From an archaeon (GTDB lineage Archaea; Thermoplasmatota; Thermoplasmata; Methanomassiliicoccales; Methanomethylophilaceae): a DNA stretch of 64,000 nt. Shown here one piece after another: positions 63,101-64,000 of the stretch. A program made the translations under genes and the position numbers. Location: positions 1 to 64,000 of the forward strand of contig JAKSHX010000002.1 in assembly GCA_024399155.1 (NCBI GenBank), read 5' to 3'. The first letter of the stretch is position 1. Every line of letters begins with the position of its first letter. The notes under the pieces are model-generated. The model saw only the letters and a program-made list of their open reading frames with translations, was not told the origin of the DNA and made no database searches.

Positions 63101-63520
63101 CATTCAGCGTACACAACCTTAGAAACAATGATAGACAAGATGACTGCACAGCTTGAATTAGGAAAGAAAATACGTGCAGTGGATGAAAAGGATGTTGCTA
63201 TGAAAGTTATTGAAAATCACTTCATTCCTGATTTAATTGGAAATCTTAGAGGATTTTCAGCTCAAAGTATCAGATGTCCCAGATGTGAAGAAAAATACAG
63301 AAGAATTCCGCTCAGCGGACATTGCGCCTGTGGAAATAATCTCGTACTCACTGTTCATGAAGCCGGCGTAAAAAAATATCTACAAATTTCTCAAGATATT
63401 TGTAACGAATACGATCTTCCAAGTTATACAAAAGAAAGAGTCGATATTCTATCAATGAGTATAGATTCTATGTTCAACAGCGACAGGATTAAAAAGTGTA
63501 AGTTGAGTGATTTTTTCTAG
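60116..63520 (+). CDS. polC: DNA polymerase D large subunit (DP2)
   Basis: A 1134-residue catalytic subunit of the archaeal replicative polymerase PolD. Seen: SAETQRCYEIAE, the AGGTAQAMSVL block, VRGGACLVISEG, the GRMGRPEKAR stretch typical of DP2, a zinc group CPVCKKNTFRTWCRDC, the catalytic NCDGDEDSMMLLLD motif (residues about 884-897), and a C-terminal zinc finger CPRCEEKYRR...GHCACGNNL. No intein interrupts it, unlike in several Thermococcales and methanogens. The DP1 partner is not in the window. Confidence 0.97.
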   Translation: MMTTHKVAFSYEMKKYFENLSAETQRCYEIAEMGRKRGYDPELKVEIPQAEDLASRVEKLLTDFDVGEVADDIRRLTEELGDRELVSLEIAKLVAQRSVEKKELAVDRAIRVGLAVLTEGILVAPLEGLANTKIRLNSDGSEYIDLIFAGPIRAAGGTAQAMSVLIADVVRQTIGVGRYVPTEQEINRLVEEIPLYKQCQHLQYTPSPDEIKLIVRDCPICIDGEGTEKTEISGFRDLPRIKTNQVRGGACLVISEGLCLKAAKIKKHVDRLKIQGWEFIDEYLIQKNASSTNEKIVDESVESAEKYLKDMVAGRPIFGHPSRIGAFRLRYGRGRTCGLASLAYSPASMYVLDEFPALGTQLKIERPGKACVVTPCDELEGPIVLLKNGDLIQCNTVAEAKDVKADIAEIVDTGEVLIPFGEFCENNHSLVTCGYPIEWHKLELKKYGNLPRDWKNPTWERALEMSNTLGVPLHPNFNLFWSDIKDTDKLVSLRDYILKNGSFNGDLILPNEPAQKKLLEDLGALHKIRDGKILIEKYALPLLAGLGLSHDGNRIKKTVELEKKLLPLQMVSKAMNIEVRARAGTRIGTRMGRPEKARDRRANSGIIHGLFPITDAPDFRRELKKAVAASKAFKFDGKKRGNNSVAIKNGCIMINMGTRICPVCKKNTFRTWCRDCNAHTEYVESTSKFEKKLIPVDIDGEYHAALSKLGMVDAPEIKVIDEFGSNTKTPEALEKSILRAKNDVIVYKDGTIRFDMTDIPITHFRPKEVGLTIEKAIELGYTHDWNGNPLTNDDQLCELKVQDVIPNVDCGNHLVKVAKFIDDLLEKFYGVEKYYNAEKPADIIGQLGIGLAPHTSGGILCRIIGYTNVCGCFGHPFFHAGKRRNCDGDEDSMMLLLDGLLNFSRTYIPRNRGGFMDTPLVLTTRIDPNEIDKEAHNIDCLREYPIEFYEAAMQRKDAKEIEKIMDLVSRRIGTNLQYEGFGFTHDTASINDGPLHSAYTTLETMIDKMTAQLELGKKIRAVDEKDVAMKVIENHFIPDLIGNLRGFSAQSIRCPRCEEKYRRIPLSGHCACGNNLVLTVHEAGVKKYLQISQDICNEYDLPSYTKERVDILSMSIDSMFNSDRIKKCKLSDFF

Positions 63521-63552
63521 AGCAAAAATATGGGGAGAGTTTCCCCGTTTAT

Positions 63553-64000
63553 TTATAGCGCTACTACAGCATCGGCAATATTTTTTGCACCCTCAGAAAG
63601 AATGCTTTTGGCCTTATCTAAAACCTGTTGTGCGGTCAATGAACCGTCGGTTTCAAACTTAAACACAAAACATGTGTCGTCACCTTTGATGCTGATAGCC
63701 TCAGAATCGCCACGTTCAACACATGTCATGCACAAAATGCAATCTATCGAACGTTCTGCTACAAGTTTCTTATCTTTAACATCAAAGACTCTCTTTGGAC
63801 ACAATGATGCGATATCATTAGCATTAACTACCTTCTTTTGATCAATTTTAATGATTGGCATATACTTGTACCCAACACCGTTTGCAACCTGCCATTTGAC
63901 ATGTTGTTTAGCAGTCCCCATTATCGCGTGGGCGTAAATAAGCACAGATTGACCATCAGCAAGTTCTACTATCGGAATATTTTCGTCCTTAACTTTTAGG
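63553..64000 (-). CDS. rpo3: RNA polymerase subunit Rpo3 (D), 5' part outside the window
   Basis: The frame is open through to base 64000, so the N terminus is missing and about 149 C-terminal residues are seen. LADGQSVLIYAHAIMGTAKQHVKWQ and YKYMPIIKI are the standard archaeal Rpo3 core, equivalent to part of bacterial alpha NTD. A ferredoxin-like insert follows: LCPKRVFD...CILCMTC, giving four Cys for a single [4Fe-4S] site; a second set is not complete. The C terminus (LTAQQVLDKAKSILSEG) is the usual dimerisation helix toward Rpo11. Confidence 0.95.
   Translation of the reverse strand, partial: LKVKDENIPIVELADGQSVLIYAHAIMGTAKQHVKWQVANGVGYKYMPIIKIDQKKVVNANDIASLCPKRVFDVKDKKLVAERSIDCILCMTCVERGDSEAISIKGDDTCFVFKFETDGSLTAQQVLDKAKSILSEGAKNIADAVVAL

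Noticed and set aside
63530-63841. Plus-strand frame of 103 codons after polC
   Set aside because: It is antisense to rpo3, whose protein is clearly conserved.
1-64000. CRISPR array, prophage or insertion sequence
   Set aside because: No regularly spaced repeats, integrase, capsid gene or intact transposase with terminal repeats was seen; the only transposase-like signal is a small domain fused to the hydantoinase-family protein.

Overview
The window comes from a methanogenic archaeon, most likely a hydrogen-dependent methylotroph of the Methanomassiliicoccales (Thermoplasmata side of the Euryarchaeota). The archaeal signs are PolD large subunit, RNA polymerase subunit Rpo3, L10e, Dph2, deoxyhypusine synthase, RNase P protein 4, mevalonate kinase, geranylgeranyl reductase and a tetraether-synthase-like radical SAM enzyme. 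The methanogen signs are mcrBDGA, component A2 (AtwA), McrC and methanogenesis marker proteins 3, 4, 5, 6, 7, 15 and 17. The methylotroph signs are an MtaA-type CoM methyltransferase and a corrinoid protein. No genes of the CO2-to-methyl branch lie in the window, but 64 kb cannot prove their absence. The DNA is AT-rich, and most promoters look like a TATA box about 25 bases upstream of the start.

Layout. 1-8.2 kb: end of a polyprenol-kinase-like gene, a dTMP-kinase-like gene, deoxyhypusine synthase, two paralogous HAD phosphatases, tRNA-Leu(GAG), RNase P RNA, an acyl-CoA synthetase and a GlcD-like FAD oxidase. 8.2-16 kb: one tightly overlapping minus-strand operon atwA-mcrC-mmp3-mmp6-mmp5-mmp15-mmp17-mmp7-DUF123, the MCR activation and maturation set, with a divergent HTH/DUF4443/DUF2111 regulator. 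17.3-25 kb: lrp, ycaO and mcrBDGA with DUF2098 and PRC-barrel genes behind mcrA. 25-30 kb: DUF169, mtaA, a hydantoinase-family protein and a corrinoid protein, with no substrate-specific methyltransferase beside them.

30-38 kb: phosphoesterase, exonuclease, RecJ-like DHH protein, argF, GT-C membrane protein, tRNA-His(GTG), rtcB, a decayed gene and an MCT-1-like PUA protein. 38-44 kb: unknown Cys-rich protein, iron-sulfur flavoprotein, minimal SufCB pair, proline symporter and Mrp ATPase. 44-48.5 kb: minus-strand series rpl10e-dph2-mmp4-queD-queC-queE (translation factors plus archaeosine precursor). 48.7-53.2 kb: unknown protein, RNase P protein 4, CRM protein, serS and HD hydrolase. 53.2-54.3 kb: a gene-poor stretch with broken coding fragments. 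54.3-59 kb: mevalonate kinase facing tes-ferredoxin-ggr, a membrane-lipid locus. 59-64 kb: NOG1-type GTPase, polC (DP2) and the 3' part of rpo3.

The most rewarding parts are the MCR activation operon, where an HgdC-type ATPase fused to an HgdB-like domain stands out; the orphan methyl-transfer module at 25-30 kb; the lipid locus; and several frameshifted gene remnants that suggest ongoing gene loss.
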